Shown here one piece after another: positions 1 to 9,135 of a DNA stretch of 64,000 nt (positions within the stretch are counted from its first letter, which is position 1; the number at the start of each line of letters is the position of its first letter). The position numbers were made by a program, and so were the translations under genes. This stretch comes from Dyadobacter fermentans (GTDB lineage Bacteria > Bacteroidota > Bacteroidia > Cytophagales > Spirosomataceae): assembly GCF_019924045.1 (NCBI RefSeq), contig NZ_JAHXBN010000007.1, positions 62,001 to 126,000 on the forward strand. The letters run 5' to 3'. The notes beneath the pieces are model-generated. The model saw only the letters and a list, made by a program, of their open reading frames with translations, ran no database searches and was not told the origin of the DNA.

Positions 1-118
1 GCTAGCCACAGGGAAATACCTGCGCTAACCTGAATGCAAAATTGGCTGGTAGAGATACGGCAAAGAATGGACAAAAGTCGAAGCGGCATGCACATTTGGC
101 GATCCGTAAAGCCACACT

Positions 119-137
119 GAGATGTGTTAGCCATCTC
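119..137 (-). terminator. Possible hairpin after the SnoaL-like gene
   Basis: GAGATG and CATCTC (6-bp arms, 7-nt loop) sit directly after the stop codon of the minus-strand gene at 140-463. No clear T-run follows, so termination is only suggested. The first 118 bases hold no gene that I can support. Confidence 0.25.
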
Positions 138-139
138 TG

Positions 140-463
140 TTATCCCGTAACTTTTAATGACTGTATCAATCCATCGGCTATCTCTAAATGATAGGTTAAT
201 ACAATAGGGCTTCCTTCAAAATTCCCTGAAGTCTCTGCCATCAAAAGGCTTTTCGTTTCTTTTTCTTCAAAGCCGACAGGCTTTATTGTGGCCTTGTATC
301 GCTCGTTCGAATCGGCAATCCAATGCTCTATTTCCTTTTTTCCGTTGTGCGTTTTTCCTTCATCGAAAACTACGGCTGTTTCAGAAAAACAATTGGCGTA
401 CGCAATGCTGTCAAAGCTGTTTTGCGTTTCTATTAAATCCGATACTACTTTTGGTAAATTCAT
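140..463 (-). CDS. SnoaL-like / nuclear transport factor 2 family protein
   Basis: 107 residues, the usual size of a single cone-shaped alpha+beta NTF2/SnoaL domain. The N-terminal helix with a YANCFSETAVVFDEG-type segment and the later strands fit polyketide-cyclase-like proteins of unknown substrate; no catalytic pair can be assigned with certainty. It lies 19 bp downstream of the SDR gene at 483-1274 on the same strand and is probably cotranscribed. SDR plus SnoaL pairs are common small accessory units in soil bacteria. It could bind or isomerise a small hydrophobic compound that the reductase also acts on, but that is inference. Confidence 0.7.
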   Translation of the reverse strand: MNLPKVVSDLIETQNSFDSIAYANCFSETAVVFDEGKTHNGKKEIEHWIADSNERYKATIKPVGFEEKETKSLLMAETSGNFEGSPIVLTYHLEIADGLIQSLKVTG

Positions 464-482
464 TGTTTTGTTTTTTTAGGTG

Positions 483-1274
483 CTAGATAGTTGGTACAGT
501 TCCGCCGTCAATGACATATTCTGTCCCGGTGAGGTAGCCAGCTCTTGGCGAAACTAGAAAGCCGACAAATTCTGCAACCTCTTTGGGTTCTGCCGGACGT
601 CCGAACGGTATTCCGCCCAACGCATCCATTACACCTTGTTGCGCTTCTTCTATGGTACTATTCGCGTTTCTTGCAATTTCGCCCAGCCAGGCTTCCGATG
701 CGGTAGTATTGATCCAGCCTGGCGAGACAGTCAGCACACGAACACCCTTGGGGGTAACTTCATTCGATAAACTTTTACTGTAGTTTCTCAAACCTGCTTT
801 TGCCGCCGCGTATGGCAAAGTTGAATCGTATAAAGGGAGCTTACCTTGTATGGAAGCTATGTGAATGATCACACCGCTTCTTCGATCGATCATTTGTGGT
901 AGAAATCCTCTGTCCAGCCGGACGGGAGCGAGCAAATTCGCCTGCAGGGTTGATTCCCAATCGTCGTCGGTCAAGACAGAAAATCCACCGGCAGGCGTTG
1001 ATGATGACCCAAGGTTGTTTACCAGGATATCCAGCTTTCCATAAGTTGACAGCACCTCGCTTACGACCTGCTGTGATTCCTCTGCCTTACTTAAATCGGC
1101 GGAAATGAAATGTAATTTCTCGTTTTCTACTTCCGGCGCGTTCCTTGCGGTAATTATAACTGTTGCGCCGGCTTGCAAAAGCCTTTCTGCAATTGCTCTT
1201 CCAGCTCCTTTTGTACCTCCGGTTACCAGGGCAATCTTGCCTGATAATTCATTGTTGAAATTAAACTGTTCCAT
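483..1274 (-). CDS. SDR family oxidoreductase
   Basis: Classical short-chain dehydrogenase of about 263 residues. It has the N-terminal TGGTKGAGRA cofactor loop, an NNLGSS segment in place of the usual NNAG, the catalytic IASIQG serine region, a YAAAK tyrosine/lysine motif, and a C-terminal YVIDGG signature. I place the start at the ATG at 1274 (MEQFNFNNEL) rather than at 1292 because the homologous core starts there; both are in frame. It is followed by the SnoaL-like gene 19 bp downstream. Substrate is unknown. The glycine-rich loop suggests NAD(P)H use but does not settle which cofactor. Confidence 0.85.
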   Translation of the reverse strand: MEQFNFNNELSGKIALVTGGTKGAGRAIAERLLQAGATVIITARNAPEVENEKLHFISADLSKAEESQQVVSEVLSTYGKLDILVNNLGSSSTPAGGFSVLTDDDWESTLQANLLAPVRLDRGFLPQMIDRRSGVIIHIASIQGKLPLYDSTLPYAAAKAGLRNYSKSLSNEVTPKGVRVLTVSPGWINTTASEAWLGEIARNANSTIEEAQQGVMDALGGIPFGRPAEPKEVAEFVGFLVSPRAGYLTGTEYVIDGGTVPTI

Positions 1275-1567
1275 TGTATTTGTCCTTCTCATAGAATTGA
1301 TGATAGGGCAAAATTGGTATGTAATGGAAGTTTAGACAAGTACGGAATTACGATTCATATAGGGATAAATTTATCCACTATGCACCCGTTAAATCCCTTC
1401 CCTCGTATTGAAGTGTTGTTTTGGTCAATCAACCGATCCAGCAGAGTCGTCATTCGAGCTTTCTCGAATAATTTAAGTTTTGGCTGATGTTTGATAGGTA
1501 CATGAAGGACGCTTTTACGTCAAAAGTCATCAAATTGTCGGGTAAGCAGGTTGATGTTTTGGGGTTG

Positions 1568-2278
1568 TCAGGACGGAGCTTGCACCCCGTTTTTAAGTGT
1601 TGTTGTAAAGTAGGGAGTCAAATGCACATACATCGCGTTGCGGAATTGCCCCGCAGTGCCGTTTTTCAGGACTTCGAAAAGATCGGCGTGCGAAACGGGA
1701 TTGGGTAAATCCATATGAACGCCCTTCTCCAAATACTCCTTGAACACATGGTCGAAGACCGGGAACAACAGCGTTTGAAAACGCCTGAATGTATCGTTGC
1801 CCGTCATTTCGTATAATTTACCGTGAAACTCAATTTCGTCTTCCCGCGAAAGCGATTTGAGCCCTTTCTGTTTGTTGACAATCGCTTCGAGTTCTTCCAG
1901 GTCCTTATCGGTCTTTCGGGCGAACAAGAATTCGGCTATACCCATTTCAAGGATCAGACGTAGCTCGAAAAGGTCTTTCTGGTTGTCATGGCTCAGGATC
2001 GACGGGCTCATTACCTTTTCGATACCCGCAAACAGGTCGGGTTGTGCCATGATCATCCCGCGCCGTGTGCGGCTTTCGATCAGGCCCAGCATCCTTAGCC
2101 GGCTCAGCGCTTCGCGGACCACATTCCGGCTTACATTCAGTTTTTGTGCAATCTCGGTTTCGTTGGGCAACGAATCGCCCGGTTTGAAACCATTGTCCAT
2201 CAGATATTCCCTCAGAATGTTTTCCACCCTGTCGGTCATCGACAGGCTCTCCATAGGCCCTAGTGCGCTCGCTTTCAT
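1568..2278 (-). CDS. FadR-type GntR transcriptional regulator (FCD domain)
   Basis: 236 residues: a winged helix (about residues 15-80, with NETEIAQKLNVSRNVVREAL as recognition region) followed by an all-helical FCD ligand domain. Three histidines typical of the FCD metal site can be seen (in EFHGKLY, VSHADLF and YVHLTPYF). FCD regulators of the UxuR/KdgR/LldR group usually sense sugar acids or hydroxy acids and repress catabolic operons. It is transcribed divergently from the 16-gene catabolic operon that starts at 2466, and a TTTGT-N3-ACAAA palindrome lies between them at 2385-2399. I infer that it is the local repressor and that its effector is an acidic intermediate of that pathway. Confidence 0.9.
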   Translation of the reverse strand: MKASALGPMESLSMTDRVENILREYLMDNGFKPGDSLPNETEIAQKLNVSRNVVREALSRLRMLGLIESRTRRGMIMAQPDLFAGIEKVMSPSILSHDNQKDLFELRLILEMGIAEFLFARKTDKDLEELEAIVNKQKGLKSLSREDEIEFHGKLYEMTGNDTFRRFQTLLFPVFDHVFKEYLEKGVHMDLPNPVSHADLFEVLKNGTAGQFRNAMYVHLTPYFTTTLKNGVQAPS

Positions 2279-2381
2279 TGATCTCAGTTTCCTTTTGCGG
2301 GCAAAGGTAACTCAAAGATGGCTACATCGACAAGTTTTATAATATTTTCATACAAACACTTTTATATTAAAATCCTATAAT

Positions 2382-2389
2382 TACATTTG
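2382..2389 (+). promoter_or_regulatory. Bacteroidota-type -7 element (TACATTTG)
   Basis: An exact match to the TAnnTTTG -7 consensus, 77 bp before the ATG of the susC-like gene. I do not see a good -33 TTTG at the expected distance. Transcription would start near 2396, inside the palindrome at 2385-2399. Confidence 0.55.
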
Positions 2390-2399
2390 TAGGACAAAT
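2385..2399. promoter_or_regulatory. Candidate GntR/FadR-type operator
   Basis: Perfect 6-3-6 inverted repeat ATTTGT-AGG-ACAAAT in the gap between the divergent GntR gene and the catabolic operon. FCD-type GntR proteins typically bind short TNGT-N3-ACNA palindromes, which this fits. It overlaps the -7 element and the expected start point, so a bound protein would block RNA polymerase. Confidence 0.5.
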
Positions 2400-2465
2400 A
2401 AACAACCAATCATTCTTTCGCATTTCTGACAATTCCCGATATAAACCTTTATGATTTGAAATTTT

Positions 2466-5400
2466 ATGCGTTACATTAAAAGCAAAACGATCAAAACACT
2501 GATGATTCTCGCGGGGCTGTGCTTTGCGGTTTCGGCGGTGTATGCGCAAGATCTGGTAGTTTCCGGACAGGTAAAGTCCGGGCAGGACAACCAGCCGTTG
2601 CCCTTTGTGACTGTCGTAGTAAAAGGCAGTCAGCAGGGAGTGAACACGGACGCCGAAGGGAAATACAAGATCAGCGTAGCCAGTGAAAGCATTTTGATCT
2701 TTAGTTTCGTAGGCTATCGTACGCATGAAGAACGGGTCGGAAGCAGGAGCGAGGTGAATGTGACCCTGGAACCCGACCAGAACAACCTGAATGAGGTGGT
2801 AGTAGTGGGTTATGGAAAGCAGGAACGCGAAAATATCACTTCTTCTATCTCCAAGCTCGACAGCAAGGTTCTTGAAAATGTTCCCTTTGCCAATGCGGCT
2901 TCGGCTCTTCAGGGATCTATCGCCGGTCTGCGCGTGCAGAGTACGTCCGGTTTGCCCGGTAACGCACCCCGCATTATCCTGCGGGGAGGGACGTCGATCA
3001 ACAATCCGGACGGCTCGGCGCCGCTCTTCATTATAGATGGTGTGATCCGTTCCAATATGAATGACATCAGCTCGGAGGAAATCGAATCGATGCAGGTGTT
3101 GAAGGATGCTGCTGCAACGGCCATTTATGGCGCCAGGGCCTCTAATGGGGTGGTGATCATCACGACACGCTCGGGAAAGGCCGGCAAGGTGCGGGTCTCG
3201 TATCAGTACGACGCGACGATATCGAGCCTGGCAAAGGGATATGACCTGTTATCCGCGCGTGACTGGCTTTATTTTCAGCGGCTCGGCACGGTGGCTTCGT
3301 CGGTAAAGAACCCCGCCAACCTCAACAAGCTGACATTACCCAACAGCTCCGGCACCGGGAATGATCTGACAAACAACACCGCCTACACAACTCAGTATCT
3401 GACGCCGGCCAACGAGTACAAGCTCAAAGAAGGGTGGGAAAGCATGCCCGATCCGGTCGATCCGAGCAAGACGCTGCTGTTCAAAGGTACCGACTACCAG
3501 GACCTTCTGTTCAGGACGGCGCTATCGCAAAATCACCATGTGTCGGTGAGTGGCGGGACGGAAAAGGCGACTTACAGCGCCGGGCTTGGTTATATGGATG
3601 CCGAGGGGATCGCCATTACCACCAAGTACCGTAGGCTGAACTTTGACCTGAATGGTGATCTGACCGTGAGCAACAAGCTCCGTTTTTATAGCCGGCTGAT
3701 GTTTTCAAGCTCGGGCAACAACCAGGGCATTTCCGACAATGCGCTTTTCGAGCGCTCCATCGGCCTGGCCCCGACGGCCAAATATGCCTACGAAGACGGG
3801 ACCCTGGCCCCCGGCACCGGCCAGAGTATCGGTAACCCGGTGTATCAGCTCAATAAAATCAAAGCCAAGAACAATCGCGATAACCTGACGCTGGCAATCG
3901 GCTCGCATTGGGATATTTTGCCGGGACTCTCTTTCGATCCCCAGCTGTCGCTGTTCAAGTCTACGCTCGAGGCGCGATCTTTCCAGGAAGCATTTTACAA
4001 TGGGCCTGGCTTGTACGTGGATACGCGTAATGCGACCGGTTCTTTTGACAAAACCGAGCAGTATCAGGCGGATGGTGTGCTAACCTATGCCAAAACGTTC
4101 GGCGGCAGACACAATCTGGAGGTGAAGGCCGGGATTTCGTATTTCAATCGGATCAACACCGCATTGAGTGCGACCGGCAGAAAGGCAGCGTCTGATCTGG
4201 TGCCTACCCTGAATGCATCGGCGGAGCCGGTAGCGGTGGGCGGATCGGAGAGCAGCCAGGTTTTGATCGGCTATTTTTCGCGAATCAACTATGATTTCGA
4301 CCAAAAATACCTGGTATCGCTCAGCGCGCGCTACGACGGGGCCTCCAACCTGGGGCGCAATAACCAATGGGGCGTTTTCCCGGGCGTGTCGGTCGGCTGG
4401 AACCTGCATCGGGAGGAATTCTGGAAGGGACTCCCCGAAAATCTGCTGCGCGTGAAATTGCGGGCAAGCTATGGCGTGAACGGTAACATCAGCGGCTTGG
4501 GCGACTTCACCGCCCAGGGGAATTACAGCGTCGGTAATCAGTATTCGACCAACGCCGCTGTGCTCAATACGACCATCTCCAATTCGGATCTGAAATGGGA
4601 GCGTTCGAAGACATTTGATGTAGGGGCCGACGTCGGTTTGTTCGGAAACAGGATCAGTTTGCTATTTGACTATTACCGCAGGGTCACCGACAACCTGCTG
4701 ACCTCGCTGAGCCTTCCTATGTCGACCGGGTTTTCGAGCGTACTCACGAATTTGGGAAGCCTGGAAAACAAAGGCGTGGAGCTTGAATTGAGCGCTCGCG
4801 TGCTTCCGGCCAGCAGCGCCGTCAATTGGAGTGTCTCCTTCAATGCGGCGCAGACCAAGCATAAGATCCTCAGCCTGCCTTATAACGGCATTGAAAACAA
4901 TCGGATCGGCGGGGTGTACGTCTGGAACCCGGCTACGAACGGCTATGCCTGGATGGGCGGCTTGCAAGAGGGCGGCCGGATCGGCGACATGTATACTTAC
5001 AAGCAGCTGAGCATTTATGCTACCGACGAGGAAGCCGCCGCTGGTCCCGTGGACAACCTGGTAACCGGTGCCAACAAGACGAAATATGGCGGGGATGTGA
5101 ACTGGATGGATGCGGATCAGAACAAGGTGATCGACGAAAAGGACAGGGTGTATGTCGGTAATCCCTATCCTGTCTGGACGGGTGGTTTTACCAATTCATT
5201 GGAATACAAAGGGATCAGCCTGTTGCTGCGAATGGATTACACGACCGGTCACACGATTCAGAATTATCCGAGGGCACAGATGATCGGCCAGTTTCAGGGG
5301 GAAATAGGATTGCTTTCGGATGTGAAAAGGTCCTGGCAGAAACCCGGCGACATTACTGACATTCCCAGGTTTTACTGGGCCGATCAGCAGGTGCAGAACA

Positions 5401-5669
5401 ACTTGTACCGTGGTGGTATCGGCGGAGGGAACTCGATGTACTATGAAAAGGGCGATTACCTGGCTGTGCGGGAGCTTACCCTGGCATACAGCATACCCAA
5501 ATCCATCTTAAACAGAGCGAAAATCAACGGTTTGCGGCTTAATGTGACGGCGAATAACCTGCATTACTTCACCGGTTACAAGGGATTGAACCCCGAGGAG
5601 GGGGGAGTCGACCGGGGAAGGTACCCGATACCCCGCTCCATTATCCTGGGCTTGAATATTTCATTGTAA
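2466..5669 (+). CDS. SusC/RagA-family TonB-dependent outer-membrane receptor
   Basis: 1067 residues. A signal peptide ends near residue 28 (AVYAQ), followed by a carboxypeptidase-D-like regulatory domain (about 31-115), then a VVVVGYGKQ lead into the plug (LRGGTSINNP, FIIDGV), then the 22-strand barrel ending in LNISL. SusC proteins form the energised pore of glycan or peptide import complexes with a SusD lid. First gene of the operon, 7 bp before the susD-like gene. The -7 element and candidate operator lie 66-84 bp upstream. Companion genes suggest an acidic, acylated sugar as substrate; the receptor sequence itself does not show what it binds. Confidence 0.96.
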   Translation: MRYIKSKTIKTLMILAGLCFAVSAVYAQDLVVSGQVKSGQDNQPLPFVTVVVKGSQQGVNTDAEGKYKISVASESILIFSFVGYRTHEERVGSRSEVNVTLEPDQNNLNEVVVVGYGKQERENITSSISKLDSKVLENVPFANAASALQGSIAGLRVQSTSGLPGNAPRIILRGGTSINNPDGSAPLFIIDGVIRSNMNDISSEEIESMQVLKDAAATAIYGARASNGVVIITTRSGKAGKVRVSYQYDATISSLAKGYDLLSARDWLYFQRLGTVASSVKNPANLNKLTLPNSSGTGNDLTNNTAYTTQYLTPANEYKLKEGWESMPDPVDPSKTLLFKGTDYQDLLFRTALSQNHHVSVSGGTEKATYSAGLGYMDAEGIAITTKYRRLNFDLNGDLTVSNKLRFYSRLMFSSSGNNQGISDNALFERSIGLAPTAKYAYEDGTLAPGTGQSIGNPVYQLNKIKAKNNRDNLTLAIGSHWDILPGLSFDPQLSLFKSTLEARSFQEAFYNGPGLYVDTRNATGSFDKTEQYQADGVLTYAKTFGGRHNLEVKAGISYFNRINTALSATGRKAASDLVPTLNASAEPVAVGGSESSQVLIGYFSRINYDFDQKYLVSLSARYDGASNLGRNNQWGVFPGVSVGWNLHREEFWKGLPENLLRVKLRASYGVNGNISGLGDFTAQGNYSVGNQYSTNAAVLNTTISNSDLKWERSKTFDVGADVGLFGNRISLLFDYYRRVTDNLLTSLSLPMSTGFSSVLTNLGSLENKGVELELSARVLPASSAVNWSVSFNAAQTKHKILSLPYNGIENNRIGGVYVWNPATNGYAWMGGLQEGGRIGDMYTYKQLSIYATDEEAAAGPVDNLVTGANKTKYGGDVNWMDADQNKVIDEKDRVYVGNPYPVWTGGFTNSLEYKGISLLLRMDYTTGHTIQNYPRAQMIGQFQGEIGLLSDVKRSWQKPGDITDIPRFYWADQQVQNNLYRGGIGGGNSMYYEKGDYLAVRELTLAYSIPKSILNRAKINGLRLNVTANNLHYFTGYKGLNPEEGGVDRGRYPIPRSIILGLNISL

Positions 5670-5676
5670 AACCAAC

Positions 5677-7170
5677 ATGACGACTCAGATGAAGATCAAA
5701 TATAAAATGCTGACCTGCCTGGCATTGTTGTGTGCCGGGGTGAACCAGTCCTGCACCGATAATCTCGATGTCGCGCCTGTGAGCGTGATCACAGAGGCCT
5801 CGTACTGGAAATCGGAAAACGACGCGAATGGCGCATTGAACGGCCTGTATGTTCTTTTGAGAAGACAGGCATCGGAAAACCTGTACCTGTGGGGCGAGGG
5901 CCGCAGCGAGGTGATGGGGCTGGGCGTGCAGGGCTCCGGCGGCCGGGAACGGTATCATGATAACAGCCTGGATGTGACCACAGCGGGACCTAACTGGCTG
6001 GGTATGTATTACATTGTCCATCAGGCCAACCTGATCCTGAAATATGTGCCGCAAATCACCTTTACCTCCGAGGCAACTAAAAACAATATCCTCGCCCAGG
6101 CGTACACCATGCGGGCATTCACGTATTTCACCATGGCCAAAACCTGGGGAGACCTGCCGTTGGTAACGGAACCGACCGAGGGGTACGACCCGGCCTCCAT
6201 CCATAAACCCCGCACGCCGGTGAAGGAGATTTTCTCTTTTATCAAGGAGGATATCGCCAGGGCAGCCCAGCTTTTTGGTGAATCCAATGCCCTGGCGCAG
6301 GGGCGGCAGTTCTGGTCGAAACCTGCTCTGAATGCCCTGAAAGCGGATGTGTTTCTCTGGACTGGCAAAAGGCTTGGTGGCGGCGAGGCCGATTTCAACA
6401 TCGCGCTGGCCGCCATTACCGAGGCGGAGAAAGCGGATGTGAGCCTCCTGCCCAAATTCGAGGATGTTTTCGACTATACCAACAAAGGCAATAAGGAGAT
6501 TCTGATGGCGGTGCGTTTCAAGGATATCGAAGTGACCGACAACCATTACAGCCTGATGTACTTCCCGCAGGCGTTTTTACCGTCCGACTTGGATGCGGCA
6601 ACCAAAGCGGCGATCGGTCTGCCCGCCGGCCAGAACTACTGGGCACCTTCCGCAACGATCCGGAGCCAGTTCACGGCAGACGACAGCCGGAAGAATGCCT
6701 CTTTTATCGAAGTATACACCTCAGCGTCGGGTACACAAAAATTTGTCGGATCGCTGGCGGTGAAGTTCAATGGTTTTGTCAATTCCGGCATTAGGCTGTT
6801 CCTGGATGATGTGATCCTCTATCGGTATGCGGACCTGCTACTGATGAAGGCCGAAGCAAAGAATGCATTGGGGCAGGATCCGGCCGCTGAGATCAACAAG
6901 GTGCGGGAGCGGGCCTACGGCGCAGCGTATAAGCAGCATGTATTTGTAAGCGGCAGCAAGCAAGCCAACGACGAAGCCATTCTTCAGGAGCGTCTTTTCG
7001 AACTCGTTTTCGAAGGAAAAAGATGGTGGGACCTGGTGCGTTTTGGAAAAGCATTTGAAAAAATACCCTCGTTGAAGGACCGTGCCGGTAAGGATTATCT
7101 ACTGCTTTTCCCGATTTCAGAAGCTACATTAAGCCTCGAACCGCAGGTCAAACAAAACCCGGGCTATTGA
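5677..7170 (+). CDS. SusD/RagB-family substrate-binding lipoprotein
   Basis: 497 residues with a lipoprotein signal and lipobox cysteine at residue 26 (GVNQSC). It has a TPR-like SusD fold: early SYWKSENDANGALNGLY, a central AYTMRAFTYFTMAKTWGDLPLV segment, a late ERLFELVFEGKRWWDLVRFG helix and the KQNPGY end typical of the family. It caps the SusC channel on the cell surface and binds the incoming ligand. An in-frame ATG at 5689 gives a more compact signal peptide and may be the real start. Its length and coupling to the upstream SusC gene are normal. Confidence 0.95.
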   Translation: MTTQMKIKYKMLTCLALLCAGVNQSCTDNLDVAPVSVITEASYWKSENDANGALNGLYVLLRRQASENLYLWGEGRSEVMGLGVQGSGGRERYHDNSLDVTTAGPNWLGMYYIVHQANLILKYVPQITFTSEATKNNILAQAYTMRAFTYFTMAKTWGDLPLVTEPTEGYDPASIHKPRTPVKEIFSFIKEDIARAAQLFGESNALAQGRQFWSKPALNALKADVFLWTGKRLGGGEADFNIALAAITEAEKADVSLLPKFEDVFDYTNKGNKEILMAVRFKDIEVTDNHYSLMYFPQAFLPSDLDAATKAAIGLPAGQNYWAPSATIRSQFTADDSRKNASFIEVYTSASGTQKFVGSLAVKFNGFVNSGIRLFLDDVILYRYADLLLMKAEAKNALGQDPAAEINKVRERAYGAAYKQHVFVSGSKQANDEAILQERLFELVFEGKRWWDLVRFGKAFEKIPSLKDRAGKDYLLLFPISEATLSLEPQVKQNPGY

Positions 7171-7201
7171 TCAGACCTTACAGAATTAAACTCTTAACCT
7201 C

Positions 7202-8320
7202 ATGAAACAATTAATTCTTACTGCTTTTATCTTCCTGGCTGTTACATCCGGCATTTGTACACACGCCCAAAAGCCGTCGGGCGGCGAACCGCAGCTTGCA
7301 TTGCAGCTCAATCCCGGCCCGGACAATCCGCGAAACAGTGAAGGGGATTTTATTACACTCAAAAACGGGAACATCCTTTTTATATACAGCCGCTACACGG
7401 GTAGCTCCACCAGCGATCACGCGCCCGCCTACCTGGCCGGAAGACTGTCCCGCGACGGTGGTAAAACATGGACTTCTGCCGACCGATTGATCGTGGAGCG
7501 GGAAGGGGATATGAACGTGATGTCGGTGTCGCTGCTCCGCTTGAAAAATGGGAAGATAGCCCTGTTTTACCTGAAAAAGAATTCGGAGACCGACTGTATT
7601 CCTCAGATGAGGACCTCGGCCGACGAAGGCAAGACGTGGAGCGAGCCGGTGCCGTGTATTACCGATAAAAAAGGGTATTTCGTGCTGAACAACAGCCGGG
7701 TGATCCAGCTGTCGGATGGCCGCCTGATGATGGCTGTTGCGTTACATCGGGCTGTGGACGGCAAATGGCAGAATCAGGCCACGCTGTACAGCTACTATTC
7801 CGACGACCAGGGTGCCAGCTGGAAGTCGTCTTCGGCTATTCCTAACAATTCTCAAATCATCACTCAAGAACCAGGGCTGATCGAATTGAAAGACGGCCGG
7901 ATTATGATGTTCATTCGCGCCAGTGGCGGTGTGCAGCAATTGTCCTATTCGTCGGACAAGGGAGCCAGCTGGTCGCATATCGAGCCGAGCAACATTGCTT
8001 CGCCATTGTCGCCGGCTTCTATCAAGAGAATTCCCGGCACGTCGGATCTGCTGCTGGTATGGAACAACAACGACGGCAGCCAGCCCCAAACGAAAGATAA
8101 GCGCACGCCATTGACGGTAGCCATATCCAAAGACGATGGTAAAACCTGGATCAACACCCGCAACATAGAAACCGACCCGGATGGCTGGTACTGTTACATT
8201 GCGATCCATTTTACCAAAAAAGACGTGCTGCTGGGCTATTGTGCCGGAAGCCAGGCGAAAAAGACGCATTTATCGGTGACTAACGTAAAGCGGTTTTCGC
8301 AAAAATGGCTGTACCAATAG
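7202..8320 (+). CDS. Sialidase-like six-bladed propeller protein with five Asp-boxes
   Basis: 372 residues with a signal peptide ending near residue 22 (CTHAQ). Five Asp-boxes (S-x-D-x-G-x-x-W) are visible at residues 83-90, 139-146, 200-207, 250-257 and 309-316, spaced one per blade. The EPGLIELKDGR segment carries a glutamate at the place of the sialidase nucleophile-assisting acid, and several arginines could form the carboxylate-binding triad. It fits the BNR_2 sialidase-like group, found both as true exo-sialidases and as enzymes of unknown specificity. Export to periplasm or surface next to SusCD suggests it releases or trims an acidic sugar. I cannot prove GH33 activity from sequence alone. 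Confidence 0.75.
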   Translation: MKQLILTAFIFLAVTSGICTHAQKPSGGEPQLALQLNPGPDNPRNSEGDFITLKNGNILFIYSRYTGSSTSDHAPAYLAGRLSRDGGKTWTSADRLIVEREGDMNVMSVSLLRLKNGKIALFYLKKNSETDCIPQMRTSADEGKTWSEPVPCITDKKGYFVLNNSRVIQLSDGRLMMAVALHRAVDGKWQNQATLYSYYSDDQGASWKSSSAIPNNSQIITQEPGLIELKDGRIMMFIRASGGVQQLSYSSDKGASWSHIEPSNIASPLSPASIKRIPGTSDLLLVWNNNDGSQPQTKDKRTPLTVAISKDDGKTWINTRNIETDPDGWYCYIAIHFTKKDVLLGYCAGSQAKKTHLSVTNVKRFSQKWLYQ

Positions 8321-8328
8321 GCGGTGAT

Positions 8329-9135
8329 ATGAAAGACGGTGATCACAGCTCACGAAGATTTTTTCTGCTGCGTACGCTGGCAGGCGTGTTCACGGGCTTG
8401 TTGCCCGCATGGGCGACCGCGACCGCATCCGTCGGCAGGAAAGCAGGCTCGGCAGAGGGGGACCTGGAAAAGATTGCGGCTTTGCTGAGCGGCAAAACAC
8501 GTGGGGTTTGGGTTTTTACCGGGGACAGCATTACTCAGGGAGCGAAGCATACCCACGGCCAACGGAGTTATCCCGAAATTTTCGCGGAGCGCCTCCGGTG
8601 GGAACTGGCCCGGGTAGGCGACGTCGTCGTCAACACAGGTATGAGCGGGCACACAACCCGTCACGTTCTGAATGATATGGATTGGCGTGTCGGACAATTC
8701 AGGCCCTGGGTGGTATCGGTCATGCTGGGAACGAATGATTGCGCGCGAAATCAGGTAACCCTGGCGGATTTTGAAGCTAACCTGACCTCGATCGTAGCGC
8801 AAGTCCGTGCGATGAATGCCGTGCCGATCCTGCATACACCCAACCCGATTATCGCGGAAAAGGCCCCTGAGCGAGCGTCGCTTCCAGAGTACGTGGCGGT
8901 TATCAGAAAGGTGGCCGGGCGGGAAAATGCCATTCTGGTGGATCATTATGCTGAGTGGGATTCCGCGATGGCGAGCCGGTCGGCCGAAGCAGTTCGTCGC
9001 GAGCGGCTGAACGATCCGCTGCATCCCAATCAGACCGGGCACCGGCAGCTTGCCCAAGCTCTTTTTAAAAAGCTGAACATTTTTGACCCGGCCCAACCTA
9101 CTTGCGGGGCAGCCTACTATGAAGGAGAACATTGA
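8329..9135 (+). CDS. SGNH/GDSL-family esterase with a Tat-type leader
   Basis: 268 residues from the ATG at 8329, chosen because it follows the previous stop (8320); an in-frame ATG at 8305 would overlap that gene. SGNH blocks are present: GDSITQG (nucleophile Ser67), the NTGMSGHTT glycine block, LGTND, and DPLHP with the catalytic Asp/His. The leader contains SSRRFFLL followed by a hydrophobic stretch, a good twin-arginine motif, so export may be by Tat. Family members remove acetyl or other acyl groups from sugars. Beside a sialidase-like protein and a NanM-like mutarotase it may play the role of a sialate O-acetylesterase (inference). The 3' end overlaps the next gene by 17 bp. Confidence 0.8.
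   Translation: MKDGDHSSRRFFLLRTLAGVFTGLLPAWATATASVGRKAGSAEGDLEKIAALLSGKTRGVWVFTGDSITQGAKHTHGQRSYPEIFAERLRWELARVGDVVVNTGMSGHTTRHVLNDMDWRVGQFRPWVVSVMLGTNDCARNQVTLADFEANLTSIVAQVRAMNAVPILHTPNPIIAEKAPERASLPEYVAVIRKVAGRENAILVDHYAEWDSAMASRSAEAVRRERLNDPLHPNQTGHRQLAQALFKKLNIFDPAQPTCGAAYYEGEH

Noticed and set aside
1452..1469. Hairpin ATTCGAG-CTTT-CTCGAAT between the SDR and GntR genes
   Set aside because: It is about 100 bp after the GntR stop, with no T-run on that strand. A terminator role is too uncertain to list.
1330..1530. Open minus-strand frame of about 55 codons in the SDR-GntR gap
   Set aside because: No ATG at a sensible place, no recognisable family and no context, so I treat it as chance.
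5641..6546. Long antisense open frame inside the first susD-like gene
   Set aside because: GC-rich coding DNA leaves long shadow frames. The translation is low-complexity and matches nothing, while the plus-strand SusD is certain.
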